Source: a virus
Length of the DNA: 36,217 bases
Virus record (IMG/VR): IMGVR_UViG_3300033149_000546
Span: 1 to 36,217 of that record
Direction: 5' to 3' (one strand)
Positions 1 to 8,732 of the stretch are shown here, one piece after another. Position 1 is the stretch's first letter. Each line of letters opens with the position of its first letter. A program made the translations under genes and the position numbers. The notes beneath the pieces were generated by a model. It made no database searches and was not told the DNA's origin. It saw only the letters and a list, made by a program, of their open reading frames with translations.

Positions 1-75
1 AGCCGCGCATGCCTCGCACAAACTCTGGTTTACAAACCAAATGTCAACCAGTAAACAACGTGCTATGCTTAATGA
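1..75. other. Non-coding left end of window, upstream of terminase
   Basis: No gene is visible in these 75 bases. A short perfect inverted repeat (TGGTTT at 26-31, AAACCA at 34-39, two-base spacer) lies about 40 bases before the first start codon. It could be a small operator or part of a packaging region, but nothing here proves either. TTTACA (29-34) followed 17 bases later by TAAACA (52-57) is at best a weak promoter-like pair. I see no attC-like core and no clear host sequence. Confidence 0.3.
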
Positions 76-690
76 ATGGAATTAATTACAAAAGCCGATT
101 TCGCCCGTCGTGCAGGTGTTAGCCGTCAAATGGTCGGTAAGATGTGCAAACCAGATGGGCGACTGCACGATTCAATATCAGCCGGTAAGATCGACATCGA
201 TTCGCAGCCGGTGCGCGAGTACTCGAATGATAAGAGTGTGGATTTATCGAACCCGCGTATCGATGCACGCCGAACACCCGCACCGCCACCACATGAAACG
301 TCGATGCCGTCCGCCGATACACCTGTTGAAAATTTCGAAGCGATGACATTGGTCGAATTATGTGATGTGTTCGGAACAGACGAACGATTCAAACAATGGT
401 TGATAGGTCGTAAAGCGATCGTATCGATAAAATCATCTGAATTGAAAATTGACGAAGCACGCGGTCGATTGATTAGTCGTAAACTAGTTGAGGTTGGCGT
501 GATTGACACATTCAATTCAGCACACCTTCGACTTCTTAAAGACGGTGCGAAATCAATCGCCGCAGGCGTGGTGTCAAAACATAGTGCCGGTGCCGAATTA
601 AGTGAAATCGAGGCGTTCGTGTCTGACATATTGGGTTCGTTCATTCGTCCGATCAAAGGAAAAGTTGTTCGAGTTTTAAAGAATGTCTGA
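76..690 (+). CDS. Terminase small subunit-like DNA-packaging protein
   Basis: This 204-aa protein directly precedes and overlaps (8 bases) the large terminase, the usual place for the small subunit that recognises phage DNA and hands it to the motor. The N-terminus (about residues 5-30, TKADFARRAGVSRQMVGKM) reads as a helix-turn-helix of the Nu1/MerR-like kind. It is followed by a low-complexity Pro-rich linker (about 60-85) and a mostly helical C-terminal half, probably for oligomerisation. The ATG at 76 has no strong Shine-Dalgarno sequence. An ATG at 72 is in another frame. The role comes from the HTH and the position; sequence identity to a named family is not certain. Confidence 0.75.
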   Translation: MELITKADFARRAGVSRQMVGKMCKPDGRLHDSISAGKIDIDSQPVREYSNDKSVDLSNPRIDARRTPAPPPHETSMPSADTPVENFEAMTLVELCDVFGTDERFKQWLIGRKAIVSIKSSELKIDEARGRLISRKLVEVGVIDTFNSAHLRLLKDGAKSIAAGVVSKHSAGAELSEIEAFVSDILGSFIRPIKGKVVRVLKNV

Positions 691-2680
691 ATTTGATGAT
701 GTTGGTCGAGATTGGATAATCGAACAAGTCGATGCGATGCACGACAGTATCGAACGACTCGGACCAGTACAGTTCAACGAGGAAAACCGATATTTACCAC
801 AAGGTGTATCACCACGACCGGGTTACATTCGGTATGATTTATTCCCATTCTTGACTGAAATTATAGAATGCTTCGATCCATTATCGCCAGTGCGTGAAGT
901 GAATTTCATGAAAGGTGTGCAAGTAGGGTATACGACGTTACTCGAATCTGTATTGTTGTATTACATCGCCCATATCAAAACACAAGCGGCGATGTTTATC
1001 ACAGCAGACAAAGAACTTGCAGCCGGTCGAATGGAAAACAACATCATCCCTATGATAAACGAATCAGGGTTCAGTGATTTGATTCGATCAAGTGATGAAG
1101 GTAATAGTCGTAAAACTGGTAAAACAAAAGATTTTCTCCAGTGGGAAGGTGGCGGATTCTTGATATACAACGGTGCAATGAGCGGTACGAAAATGCGCCA
1201 ATACTCTGTACCGTTGATGCTTAAAGATGAATTAGATGGTTGGAAACGTAGCGTTGGTAAGGATGGTAATTCGGACACGACAACCGACGCTAGGCTATCA
1301 GCATATTGGGCGGTACGTAAAATATTACGTGGATCAACGCCATTGCTTGAACCGTCGATGATACATGACGCGTATCTGAGAGGTGATCAGCGCAAATACA
1401 TGGTGTTATGCAAGGCGTGCTCGTTTCCTCAAGAGATTAAACAAGAACATGAAGTCGATAAAGAAACCGGCATCATCGGCGGGTTTCAATGGGATCTTGA
1501 AGATGGAATGCTCGTTCTTGAATCAGTTCGATATGCGTGTCGACACTGTGGTCATGAACATTATGAATCTGATAAGGAACGATTGTTCTCAACCGAAAGC
1601 GGTGCACATTGGAACCCAACAGCGAAACCGAAGGAACCCGGAATCAGGTCGTATCATTTGCCATCGTTTTATAGCCCGTTCGGTTTTCGCCCATGGTATA
1701 AATGTATTTCTGATTATTTGGATAGCTTCGATCCTGAAACGAAAATGGTTAAGAGTGCAAGCAAGTTTCAAGAATATTATAATAATACGCTAGGTGTGCC
1801 ATTCAAAAAATTGGGTGCAAAAATTCGATTCACCAGTGTATCAGCACACCGTCGTGCGGTTTATCGTTTGGGACAAATACCGAATGAATATGCAATGCGT
1901 TGGTCAGGTTCGCGAATATTATTTTTGACGTGTACCGTCGATGTCCATTTACGGAATCTTGCCGTGACGGTGATCGGGTGGACACGTGATCAACGATGTT
2001 ACGTGATTGATTATTGGAGGTTTGAACGTAATGGTGATGAAGATGATTGCAGTGAAATCACCAGCCCGGTATGGGGTCGACTCCGTGAATTGATTGAAGA
2101 AAAAATATATACCGCTGATGACGGTCAGAAATATCGAATACTCACAACGCTGGTCGATGCAGGGTACGCAAACGACACAGTGACCACATTTTGCAGTGAT
2201 TATATGTCGGGTGTTTACCCAATACTCGGACGTGATCGACCTGGTAAAAATCAATCGATCAAAGAATTCACCGAATTCACCACGCAATCGGGTACGACTG
2301 GATTCAAAATCACGGTTGACCATTACAAAGATCGTATCGCACCCATATTACGCCGTGAATGGTTTGAAGAAAAAGGTGAACAGAAGCTTTATCATTTCAA
2401 CGCACCAGTGGATATAAGCGATAAACAACTCAAAGAATTGACCGTCGAATCGAGGCGGGAGAAAAAAGACGAAAATGGGAACACTGTGTATTACTGGCAT
2501 CGTCCAGGCAATGCAGCAAATGAATTATTCGATAACCTAGGATATGGTCATGCGGCTGTTGAAATATTCGCGTGGAATATCTGTATACAACATTTTGAAT
2601 TGAAAACAATTGATTGGCCTAAGTTTTGGGAATATGCAGAATCAACCGAAAACGATCAATTATTTGCAAGAATAGAATAA
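683..2680 (+). CDS. Terminase large subunit, GpA family
   Basis: The 665-aa packaging ATPase/nuclease has the size and layout of lambda gpA-type terminases. The Walker A-like segment is GVQVGYTT (about residues 78-85, the variant P-loop typical of GpA). The Walker B-like acidic motif is LKDELD (180-185). Two CxxC pairs (Cys243/246 and Cys286/289) resemble the zinc-binding insertion of this family. The C-terminal half begins a nuclease domain near residue 434 (TVDVHLRNL, matching the family's conserved Asp motif). It would translocate DNA into the prohead and cut genome ends together with the upstream gene. It overlaps the small subunit by 8 bases, implying coupled translation. Confidence 0.95.
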   Translation: MSEFDDVGRDWIIEQVDAMHDSIERLGPVQFNEENRYLPQGVSPRPGYIRYDLFPFLTEIIECFDPLSPVREVNFMKGVQVGYTTLLESVLLYYIAHIKTQAAMFITADKELAAGRMENNIIPMINESGFSDLIRSSDEGNSRKTGKTKDFLQWEGGGFLIYNGAMSGTKMRQYSVPLMLKDELDGWKRSVGKDGNSDTTTDARLSAYWAVRKILRGSTPLLEPSMIHDAYLRGDQRKYMVLCKACSFPQEIKQEHEVDKETGIIGGFQWDLEDGMLVLESVRYACRHCGHEHYESDKERLFSTESGAHWNPTAKPKEPGIRSYHLPSFYSPFGFRPWYKCISDYLDSFDPETKMVKSASKFQEYYNNTLGVPFKKLGAKIRFTSVSAHRRAVYRLGQIPNEYAMRWSGSRILFLTCTVDVHLRNLAVTVIGWTRDQRCYVIDYWRFERNGDEDDCSEITSPVWGRLRELIEEKIYTADDGQKYRILTTLVDAGYANDTVTTFCSDYMSGVYPILGRDRPGKNQSIKEFTEFTTQSGTTGFKITVDHYKDRIAPILRREWFEEKGEQKLYHFNAPVDISDKQLKELTVESRREKKDENGNTVYYWHRPGNAANELFDNLGYGHAAVEIFAWNICIQHFELKTIDWPKFWEYAESTENDQLFARIE

Positions 2681-2717
2681 TTGGTTATACTCAGGGTTAA
2701 TATGTCACGGGTGTATC

Positions 2718-2972
2718 ATGAACAACTCATTTATTCAGGATCGAATCAACACCACTAAGCAACAAATCATTGCTTACGAGGATGCTGCACTCGCATTGGG
2801 TAATGGCAGTATTCAGTCATACACCCTCGATACTGGCCAAAGCACCCAAACCGTGACGAAATTGAATCTTGATTCTTTACAAAAAGTAATTGATAGTTTG
2901 TACAATCGCTGTACAACACTTCAAACACGACTCACAGGTTCAGGTCAGGTGATAGGTAAACCGTCATGGTGA
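2718..2972 (+). CDS. gpW-like head-tail joining protein
   Basis: This 84-aa protein lies between the large terminase and the portal, exactly where lambda gpW and its relatives sit. The sequence is helical with a central beta-like segment (IQSYTLDTGQSTQTVTKL), consistent with the small alpha+beta gpW fold that plugs the filled head before tail attachment. The ATG at 2718 follows a 37-base gap, the only real gap between terminase and portal. The end overlaps the portal start by 7 bases. The call rests mainly on position, size and fold-like pattern. Confidence 0.65.
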   Translation: MNNSFIQDRINTTKQQIIAYEDAALALGNGSIQSYTLDTGQSTQTVTKLNLDSLQKVIDSLYNRCTTLQTRLTGSGQVIGKPSW

Positions 2973-4576
2973 AAACAAAACCATCATTCAGGAAAATTCG
3001 AAAACCAATCGCCGAAGCGGTACACGGTATGATCGATGTGGACACTCTCGCATCGTTCGTGGGTGGGGAATCATCTACCTGGACAGGCGATAAATTCCTC
3101 GGTGGGTTTGGTATCACTAAAGATTATGATGTCGTTGATCACACGTTATTGCGTCGACGATCAAAACAATTATTCACCGAAAATTTATATGCACGCGGCC
3201 TTATCCGTCGCCTAATCACAAATGAAATCAACAAAGGTTTATCACTCGAAGCCACACCCGATGCTGATATTTTAGATATTGACCCGTCCGATCTTGCTGA
3301 ATGGTCAGAAATTACCGAACGTCGTTACATGATATGGGGTAAAAATCCCGATCTTTGTGACTACCGTCAATCACGTACATTCGGTGCATTACAACGACAA
3401 GCACGATTAATGGCGCTTGTGTCAGGTGATGTACTGGTCGTATTGCGTCAAGGTTCAACGGGTTTACCTACTGTCGATCTGGTTGATGCTGAACATGTAT
3501 CAACACCGTTAAGTGATACGATGATTCGTGCAGTACATAATCGTGGTAATACGGTTGTGAATGGTGTTGAAATTGACTCAGCTAAACGACATGTTGCGTT
3601 TTTTGTCCTACAATCAAATGGAACATGGCGACGAATTACAGCGAAAGGTTCGCGAACTGGCCGCAAACAAGCGTGGTTATTGTACGGTACTGAACGATTA
3701 ATCGATGATGTTCGTGGTCAATCGATACTTGCATTGATCATGCAATCGTTAAAAGAAGTCGACCGATATCGTGACGCTGAACAACGATCTGCAGTAGTCA
3801 ATTCAATGATTGCGATGTGGGTTGAAAAGACCGAAGATAAACTCGGTACGTTACCCATGACGGGCGGCGCGACACGACGCGACACCGTGACCACACAAGA
3901 TGATTCGAACGGTCGAAAGGATATAGAATTTTCATCAAACATGCCTGGTATGATGTTGCAGGAATTGCAACACGGTGAAAAGCCAACAAGCTACGACACC
4001 AAACGCCCGAATGTGAATTTCGGTGTATTTGAAGCCGCAATACTTAGTGCAATAGCATGGGCGAATGAAGTACCACCTGAAACATTATTATTACAATTTC
4101 AAAATAATTATTCAGCTAGTCGTGGTGCAACTAATGAATTTAAGATGTATTTAGACCGTGTGCGTACAGGGTTTGGTGAAGAATTCACCACACCTATCTA
4201 CCAAGATTGGTTAATATCTGAAGTGTTGAACCAGAATATTACCGCTGATGGGTTGTTGCAAGCATGGCGAACACCTGCAATGTGGGATATATTTGGTGCG
4301 TGGATGTTGTCAGATTGGGCGGGCGCGATTAAACCAAACGTCGATTTGCTCAAAGAAGTAAAAGCATATAAAGAATTAGTTGATGAAGGTTACATCACCC
4401 GTGATAGGGGTTCGCGAGAACTGACCGGGATGAAATATTCGAAAGTAGTACAGCAATTATTTCGTGAAAATACTGAATTGGTTAAAGCAAAACAACCGTT
4501 ACTTGATGCGGGATTTACTAAAAATGAAAATCCAGAACTAACGGAAACAATGGACGAGGAACAAAACAATGGCTAA
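2966..4576 (+). CDS. Portal protein, lambda family
   Basis: The 536-aa protein forms the ring at the capsid vertex through which DNA enters and leaves. Its length and order (after TerL and gpW, before the head protease) match lambda gpB-type portals. Recognisable portions are the early ARGLIRRLITNEINKG segment, LMALVSGDVLVVLRQG in the wing region, and the conserved SRGATNEFKMYLDRVR block near residue 385 that is typical of Phage_portal_2 members. The acidic C-terminus overlaps the next small gene by 8 bases. Confidence 0.93.
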   Translation: MVKTKPSFRKIRKPIAEAVHGMIDVDTLASFVGGESSTWTGDKFLGGFGITKDYDVVDHTLLRRRSKQLFTENLYARGLIRRLITNEINKGLSLEATPDADILDIDPSDLAEWSEITERRYMIWGKNPDLCDYRQSRTFGALQRQARLMALVSGDVLVVLRQGSTGLPTVDLVDAEHVSTPLSDTMIRAVHNRGNTVVNGVEIDSAKRHVAFFVLQSNGTWRRITAKGSRTGRKQAWLLYGTERLIDDVRGQSILALIMQSLKEVDRYRDAEQRSAVVNSMIAMWVEKTEDKLGTLPMTGGATRRDTVTTQDDSNGRKDIEFSSNMPGMMLQELQHGEKPTSYDTKRPNVNFGVFEAAILSAIAWANEVPPETLLLQFQNNYSASRGATNEFKMYLDRVRTGFGEEFTTPIYQDWLISEVLNQNITADGLLQAWRTPAMWDIFGAWMLSDWAGAIKPNVDLLKEVKAYKELVDEGYITRDRGSRELTGMKYSKVVQQLFRENTELVKAKQPLLDAGFTKNENPELTETMDEEQNNG

Positions 4577-4829
4577 TCCGGTAGTGGTGGCATGTACTGC
4601 AGATACGTGGGTCAAAGTAATCACTGGTTTGACGGCTGCAACTATTCGTATTATGAGTGATGCGCCTAGTAAATATTTATGGACATATATCGCTACAACT
4701 GGTGCCGCACCGACAAATTTGTCAAATGCTGTGCCATTGAATGATGGTGAATCATTATCATTTGGTGCTTCTGCTGATGTTTATGTATATGCGCGTGGCA
4801 AAGCTGGTTCGGTGAGAATCGATACGTGA
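4569..4829 (+). CDS. Unrecognised small protein, probable virion accessory
   Basis: An 86-aa protein with no recognised family. It is beta-rich (KVITGLTAATIRIMSD, SADVYVYARGKAGSVRI) and has no membrane segment or cysteine cluster. It overlaps the portal by 8 bases and its TGA overlaps the GTG of the next gene (GTGA), so it is probably translated with the head operon. Such small beta proteins near portal or capsid genes are often head fibres or decoration proteins, but that is inference. The codons look more T-rich than those of the flanking packaging genes. Confidence 0.7.
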   Translation: MANPVVVACTADTWVKVITGLTAATIRIMSDAPSKYLWTYIATTGAAPTNLSNAVPLNDGESLSFGASADVYVYARGKAGSVRIDT

Positions 4830-5614
4830 GTAAATCGATCACAAGCAATTCGGGACCACTTCGAACCGTTCAAGAACTTGGTGTTCAGATTGCGCGGGGT
4901 AATGTTTCGGGCGCTAAACCATTTGGTTCGTTTGGGGAATTAACAGTCGTAGGTGCGGACAATAATAGAATTATATGGCCAGATGGGATATTCAAAATAC
5001 CGGTACAAACTGGGATCACCGTCGATATTGTTAGTACTGATGCTGATGATACAAATGGTGGATCAGGGGTTAATATCGTTGAAGTTCATTATCTTGATAT
5101 AGAGCTCAATGAAAAGGCTGTTTTTATTCCTTTGACGGGCTTAACACCTATTATTAATGCTATAACTGATTTACGTTTTATTAATTGTATGCATGTTCAC
5201 GTTACTGGTACAGTTGGTCAAGGTGCTGTTGGTGATATCACAGCATATGTGGGTACTCAAGTTTATAGTATTATTAAAGCGGGTGACGTTAGATGTTCAT
5301 CTAGTGCACGCATGATTTCGAAAGGTAAGCGTGCAATAGTTGTCGGGCTAGTTGGTTCATCAATCAGCGGTACAGCAGCAGCAAGAGCGTTAGTGCAAAT
5401 TGTGGCCACTGAATTAGATAATCATCAATATATTGATTCTGAATTATTCATTCCGTTTGGCAGTATAGGGTTACAGGATAGTTCCGAAGGTTTTAATTTA
5501 CCGGTCCCGTTGCCATTTAGTGAAGGTACTGTTGTTGCCTTACTTTTGAAAGATACTGACAAAAGTGTCACAGTAACGGGTAGTTGGTTTGGTTGGTTGG
5601 AGGATGCACCGTAA
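4826..5614 (+). CDS. Unrecognised protein, probable virion structural
   Basis: A 262-aa beta-rich protein starting at GTG 4826, coupled to the preceding stop as GTGA. The segment RIIWPDGIFKIPVQTGITVD (about 50-69) and the Gly/Val-rich repeated strands look like a jelly-roll or other secreted structural fold. There is no enzyme motif, signal peptide or membrane helix. It sits between portal and head protease, where lambda-like phages normally have no gene, so it is an insertion into the head module together with the 86-aa gene. A capsid or neck decoration protein is the best guess. Its stop TAA shares one base with the next ATG. Confidence 0.7.
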   Translation: MSKSITSNSGPLRTVQELGVQIARGNVSGAKPFGSFGELTVVGADNNRIIWPDGIFKIPVQTGITVDIVSTDADDTNGGSGVNIVEVHYLDIELNEKAVFIPLTGLTPIINAITDLRFINCMHVHVTGTVGQGAVGDITAYVGTQVYSIIKAGDVRCSSSARMISKGKRAIVVGLVGSSISGTAAARALVQIVATELDNHQYIDSELFIPFGSIGLQDSSEGFNLPVPLPFSEGTVVALLLKDTDKSVTVTGSWFGWLEDAP

Positions 5615-6870
5615 TGATGCTTTACGCAATGCAAGAATCGTTTTTAGAGAAATATCTCGAAGCGATTGAAAATGCTACACTAGAAGATAAAGCCGCTGCA
5701 CGTGACATGTTCGGTGATGTCGAACAACCTAATATTGTTAGTCGCGTAGACGATAGCAGCGTGGCCACAATTTCGATTGTTGGTGTGTTGACCCCTGATG
5801 GTCCGAGTGCATTAGCTCGTTTTTTCGGGTTCGGTGGAACTGGTTACAATGAAATAATTGCAGCCGCGAATGAACTCGAAACTGATCAATCCATAACAGA
5901 TGTCACATTGTTGATGAAAACACCCGGTGGTAATGTTGGTGGTATGGATTTAGCACGTCAAGCATTAGAAAGTTTAGCCGCTGTAAAAAATGTCAATGTT
6001 GAAAATCATGGTTTAATTGCATCGGCTGGTTATTATCTGGCAACTGCGAAAGGCATTAAAGAAATTGCGGCAACATCGCCACTTGATGAAACAGGTTCTA
6101 TCGGTATTGTTCGTGGTGGTCTTGATTTTACAGATGCATATGCGCGTGAAGGCATTAAACGAATTAAAATTGTATCGAGTAATGCACCGAATAAACAAGC
6201 TGATCCAACCACTGTACCAGGTGCCAAAGTACATCAGGACGAACTTGATGCGATTGAACGCGTGTTCATGAACAAAATAGCACTCGGTCGTGATACAACA
6301 GTTGAAAATATAATTGAAAATTTTGGCAAAGGTGGTGTATTCATCGCGCAAGATCCTGATCCGGAAAAACCGGACGCGATTAAAGCGGGTATGATTGATC
6401 GGCTGATTGCACAAACAAATAATGTCGACAGTGACGTTACTGGTGGGGATGATGATATCCCTGGAACACAAGCCGTCGAGGGTGACGGACAAACTGAAGG
6501 AACCATAATAATGGATCTAAATAAACTTAAGTCGGAATATCCCGCCCTCTATGCGGAAGCGGTGAGCGTGGGTGTTACACAGGGTGTGTCGCAAGAACGT
6601 GAACGTGTTGATGCACATTTAACAATGGGTGACGCATCAGGTGACATGAAACTTGCAATCAGTTGTATTACTGAGGGTAAAGAATGCACCGCTGCAATCA
6701 ATGCAAAGTACATGGCGGCAAGCATGAATAAAAATGCTAAAAATGATCGTGCAGATGAGAGTGAAGGCGATCTCGATACTGACAACGATTCAGCCAATAG
6801 CGATGCAGACAGTGATGATGCACTAGCTAAAGTAACCGCTGAACTTTTAGGAGTGGAATCTCATGCCTGA
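5614..6870 (+). CDS. Head maturation protease (S49/ClpP-like) fused to scaffold region
   Basis: A 418-aa protein from ATG 5614; a TTG at 5584 is also in frame, but the ATG has an AGGA about ten bases upstream and a TAATG junction with the previous gene. Residues 50-190 carry the S49 signature: a glycine-rich oxyanion region (MKTPGGNVGG) and the nucleophile block GLIASAGYYLA with candidate catalytic Ser137, then ETGSIGIV. The C-terminal part (about 300-418) is charged and Asp/Ser-rich, like the scaffold half of lambda gpC. It would cleave scaffold and portal during prohead maturation. An internal start at 6511 probably makes the scaffold alone. Confidence 0.92.
   Translation: MMLYAMQESFLEKYLEAIENATLEDKAAARDMFGDVEQPNIVSRVDDSSVATISIVGVLTPDGPSALARFFGFGGTGYNEIIAAANELETDQSITDVTLLMKTPGGNVGGMDLARQALESLAAVKNVNVENHGLIASAGYYLATAKGIKEIAATSPLDETGSIGIVRGGLDFTDAYAREGIKRIKIVSSNAPNKQADPTTVPGAKVHQDELDAIERVFMNKIALGRDTTVENIIENFGKGGVFIAQDPDPEKPDAIKAGMIDRLIAQTNNVDSDVTGGDDDIPGTQAVEGDGQTEGTIIMDLNKLKSEYPALYAEAVSVGVTQGVSQERERVDAHLTMGDASGDMKLAISCITEGKECTAAINAKYMAASMNKNAKNDRADESEGDLDTDNDSANSDADSDDALAKVTAELLGVESHA
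6511..6870 (+). CDS. Nested in-frame scaffold protein (Nu3-like internal start)
   Basis: ATG 6511 lies inside the protease gene, in the same frame, preceded by AAGGA at 6496-6500. It would make a 119-aa protein (MDLNKLKSEYPALYAEAV onward) that is entirely the charged C-terminal region, the same arrangement as lambda Nu3 inside gene C. Known function in that family: an abundant internal scaffold that shapes the prohead and is later degraded. The ribosome-binding-like sequence and the domain boundary are seen directly; use of the start is inferred. Confidence 0.6.
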   Translation: MDLNKLKSEYPALYAEAVSVGVTQGVSQERERVDAHLTMGDASGDMKLAISCITEGKECTAAINAKYMAASMNKNAKNDRADESEGDLDTDNDSANSDADSDDALAKVTAELLGVESHA

Positions 6871-7264
6871 TCCAACTATAACAAATGTGAATATTGGCGA
6901 TTCGATTTTGTCGGATGCTAAATTCAGGGATGAGCTTTTGACTTTTGCCGGTGCTGGTACTGTATTAGCTGGTTCAATTTTAGCTCGTGATTCGGTATCA
7001 TTGAAATTAGTACCATTTGTCAAAGGTGGTGTAGCTAATGAAAATGGCATTCCTAAAACAATTGTCACATATGATATCGTGGCGGCTGGTGCAGGTGATG
7101 AATCGATTCGTGCAGGTGTTGCCGGTTCATATCGTAAAGAACGATTAATCATCATAGCTGATGGTGATGATAGTAATATCGATAGCGTCGTCATTGACCA
7201 GCTACGTGATTATGGTTTAATACCACAAAACGTGACTGAATTAAACATTCAAGATAACCAATAG
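6863..7264 (+). CDS. Head decoration protein, gpD-like
   Basis: A 133-aa protein between the protease/scaffold and the major capsid genes, the position of lambda gpD. Gpd-family members bind three-fold sites on the expanded capsid and stabilise it. The sequence is beta-rich with the typical block KTIVTYDIVAAGAGDESIRA in its centre, and is slightly longer than lambda gpD (110 aa). The ATG at 6863 overlaps the end of the protease gene by 8 bases and has AGGAG upstream. Confidence 0.85.
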   Translation: MPDPTITNVNIGDSILSDAKFRDELLTFAGAGTVLAGSILARDSVSLKLVPFVKGGVANENGIPKTIVTYDIVAAGAGDESIRAGVAGSYRKERLIIIADGDDSNIDSVVIDQLRDYGLIPQNVTELNIQDNQ

Positions 7265-7275
7265 GAGCCGGTGAA

Positions 7276-8358
7276 ATGAGTGATAAAACCACAAGTGTAA
7301 TGCTTCAAGCATATGAGCAAGACGCAGAACCGACGATGTTCCTTTCGGGGATGTTTCAATCGCCTCGCGGTAATTTTCATAATTCTGAAAAAGTCGAAAT
7401 CGATATTGTCCGTAGTGAAGAAGATATTGCGATCGCTATTCAGGATTTAAGTGTTGGCGCACGAGAAAATTCGGCTGATGTTTTTACGAATAAATCAATG
7501 ACACCGCCTATTTTCAAAGAAGCGGCTGCAATCAATTCACATAACATGCTTAAACGTATGCCCGGTGCAAATCCATTTGAATCTGTGGATTTCATGTCGA
7601 ATGCGATTGCACAAGGTGTGAAACTAGGTCGAAAATTACAGCGTAAAATTCTACGTGCGATTGAGGTACAAGCATCGCAAGTAATGACGACAGGCACCGT
7701 GACACTGATTGATGAAAATGGTGTCGGTGTTTATTCGATTGATTATAAACCTAAAACTGCACATTTTCCGAATGCATCTGTTGCATGGGATAATACAAAT
7801 GCAACGATTTTGGCTGATTTAGAGTCATTAGCGAATGTTGTTCGCGGCAATGGATTATCTGATCCTGATATGCTTGTCATGGGTGAGGGATCATACGAGT
7901 TGTTCATCAAAGATACCGATGTATTAGCCCGAATGGATAATCGCCGTATTCTTGGTAACGGTATTGTCCCATTAACTCGATTAGGTAACGGCGGTCAATT
8001 CCGTGGTGTTATCGAGATCGGTAATTATAAGTATGATATCTGGACATATAGTGGTCGATATAAGCATCCACAATCAGGTGTTTCAACTAAGTATATGCCT
8101 GATGATAAAGTCGTGATGCGTTCGTCAACTGGTCGTATGGATGCCACATTCGGCGGTATTCCTCGTATTGCCGGTGCTGACCCGCGTGTACCTGCTGCAT
8201 TAACATCACGCATTAGTGTACCTGGTCAAATGCTCGATTTGCAGATGAACTCATGGATCACAGCAAACGGCGAAACAATGTGGGTGCAAGCTGGCACACG
8301 TCCGTTGTTGATTCCGACTGCAATCGATACATTCGGTTGTTTAGACACTCTGATTTAA
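7276..8358 (+). CDS. Major capsid protein, gpE family
   Basis: A 360-aa protein with the length and placement of lambda gpE-type capsid proteins, directly after the decoration gene. Features include an N-terminal arm, an early IAIQDLSVGARE block, the central VMGEGSYELFIKDTDVLARM, and the late KYMPDDKVVMRSSTGRM, matching the usual gpE layout (HK97 fold). The start at 7276 has TAGGAG just upstream. A strong stem-loop follows seven bases after the stop. Confidence 0.93.
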   Translation: MSDKTTSVMLQAYEQDAEPTMFLSGMFQSPRGNFHNSEKVEIDIVRSEEDIAIAIQDLSVGARENSADVFTNKSMTPPIFKEAAAINSHNMLKRMPGANPFESVDFMSNAIAQGVKLGRKLQRKILRAIEVQASQVMTTGTVTLIDENGVGVYSIDYKPKTAHFPNASVAWDNTNATILADLESLANVVRGNGLSDPDMLVMGEGSYELFIKDTDVLARMDNRRILGNGIVPLTRLGNGGQFRGVIEIGNYKYDIWTYSGRYKHPQSGVSTKYMPDDKVVMRSSTGRMDATFGGIPRIAGADPRVPAALTSRISVPGQMLDLQMNSWITANGETMWVQAGTRPLLIPTAIDTFGCLDTLI

Positions 8359-8364
8359 TTGAAC

Positions 8365-8394
8365 AAGCCGGTTTCCTACATGTGAAACCGGCTT
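8365..8394 (+). terminator. Strong hairpin just after the major capsid gene
   Basis: A perfect 11-bp stem (arms 8365-8375 and 8384-8394, eight-base loop) begins seven bases after the capsid stop. No clear T-tract follows, so it may be a partial terminator or an mRNA-stabilising or processing hairpin that keeps the capsid message abundant relative to downstream genes. Confidence 0.65.
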
Positions 8395-8411
8395 CACATA
8401 GGGGTTTAATT

Positions 8412-8732
8412 ATGCCAAGTAATAAAGATTTAATAGCGACAATCAAAGAATTGGATGAAACTGTCGAAACTGATGATAAAAACAATGCTCAACTTGTCGA
8501 AATAGCCAAAGGTTTACGCGAAAAGGCAACCACAGAAGCGGAAGCACAGGCAGAAGCGGAAGCACAGGCAGAAGCGGAAGCAGTCGCGCAGTACACCATC
8601 GCTGAAGGCAAATCAATCGCTTGTAAAAAAGGCGTTTTAGATTCTGGTGAAGAAATGAAAGCGGAATATTTATCCGGTGGTGAAGAAACTCTCGCCGATC
8701 TAATCGAACGCGGATTCGTGGTTGAAAACTAA
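8412..8732 (+). CDS. Small protein with Ala/Glu repeat and Mu-like C-terminal domain
   Basis: 106 aa from ATG 8412; an in-frame start at 8253 would overlap the capsid gene and the hairpin, so it is rejected. The N-terminal third is a charged helix, followed by an Ala-Glu-Gln repeat (about residues 40-58) from an 18-base tandem repeat. The last 45 residues (IAEGKSIACKKGVLDSGEE, YLSGGEETLADLIERGFV) match a short conserved domain found after capsid genes in Mu-like phages (FluMu-type). Its function is unknown; a connector or capsid accessory is plausible. It ends one base into the next ATG. Confidence 0.8.
   Translation: MPSNKDLIATIKELDETVETDDKNNAQLVEIAKGLREKATTEAEAQAEAEAQAEAEAVAQYTIAEGKSIACKKGVLDSGEEMKAEYLSGGEETLADLIERGFVVEN
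8533..8582 (+). repeat. 18-bp tandem repeat, 2.8 copies, in coding sequence
   Basis: Two perfect 18-base units (8533-8550, 8551-8568) and a 14-base partial unit (8569-8582) encode an Ala/Glu/Gln helix. The unit length is a multiple of three, so copy-number change would lengthen or shorten the linker without frameshift. Confidence 0.9.

Noticed and set aside
26-39. Inverted repeat at the left end as a half attC or attL site
   Set aside because: Too short, with no RYYYAAC/GTTRRRY core and no match to the right-end sites.
2684-2690. GTTATAC, the core expected for a cassette ending at attC 1
   Set aside because: It lies 30 kb upstream in a phage intergenic gap. A 7-mer is expected about twice per strand by chance in this window, so it is not evidence that the phage is itself a cassette.
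5584-5613. TTG extension of the head protease by ten codons
   Set aside because: ATG 5614 has an AGGA upstream and a TAATG junction; the extension overlaps the preceding gene for no gain.
8253-8411. Longer start for the 106-aa protein after the capsid
   Set aside because: It would read through the capsid 3' end and the strong hairpin; ATG 8412 fits the conserved domain.
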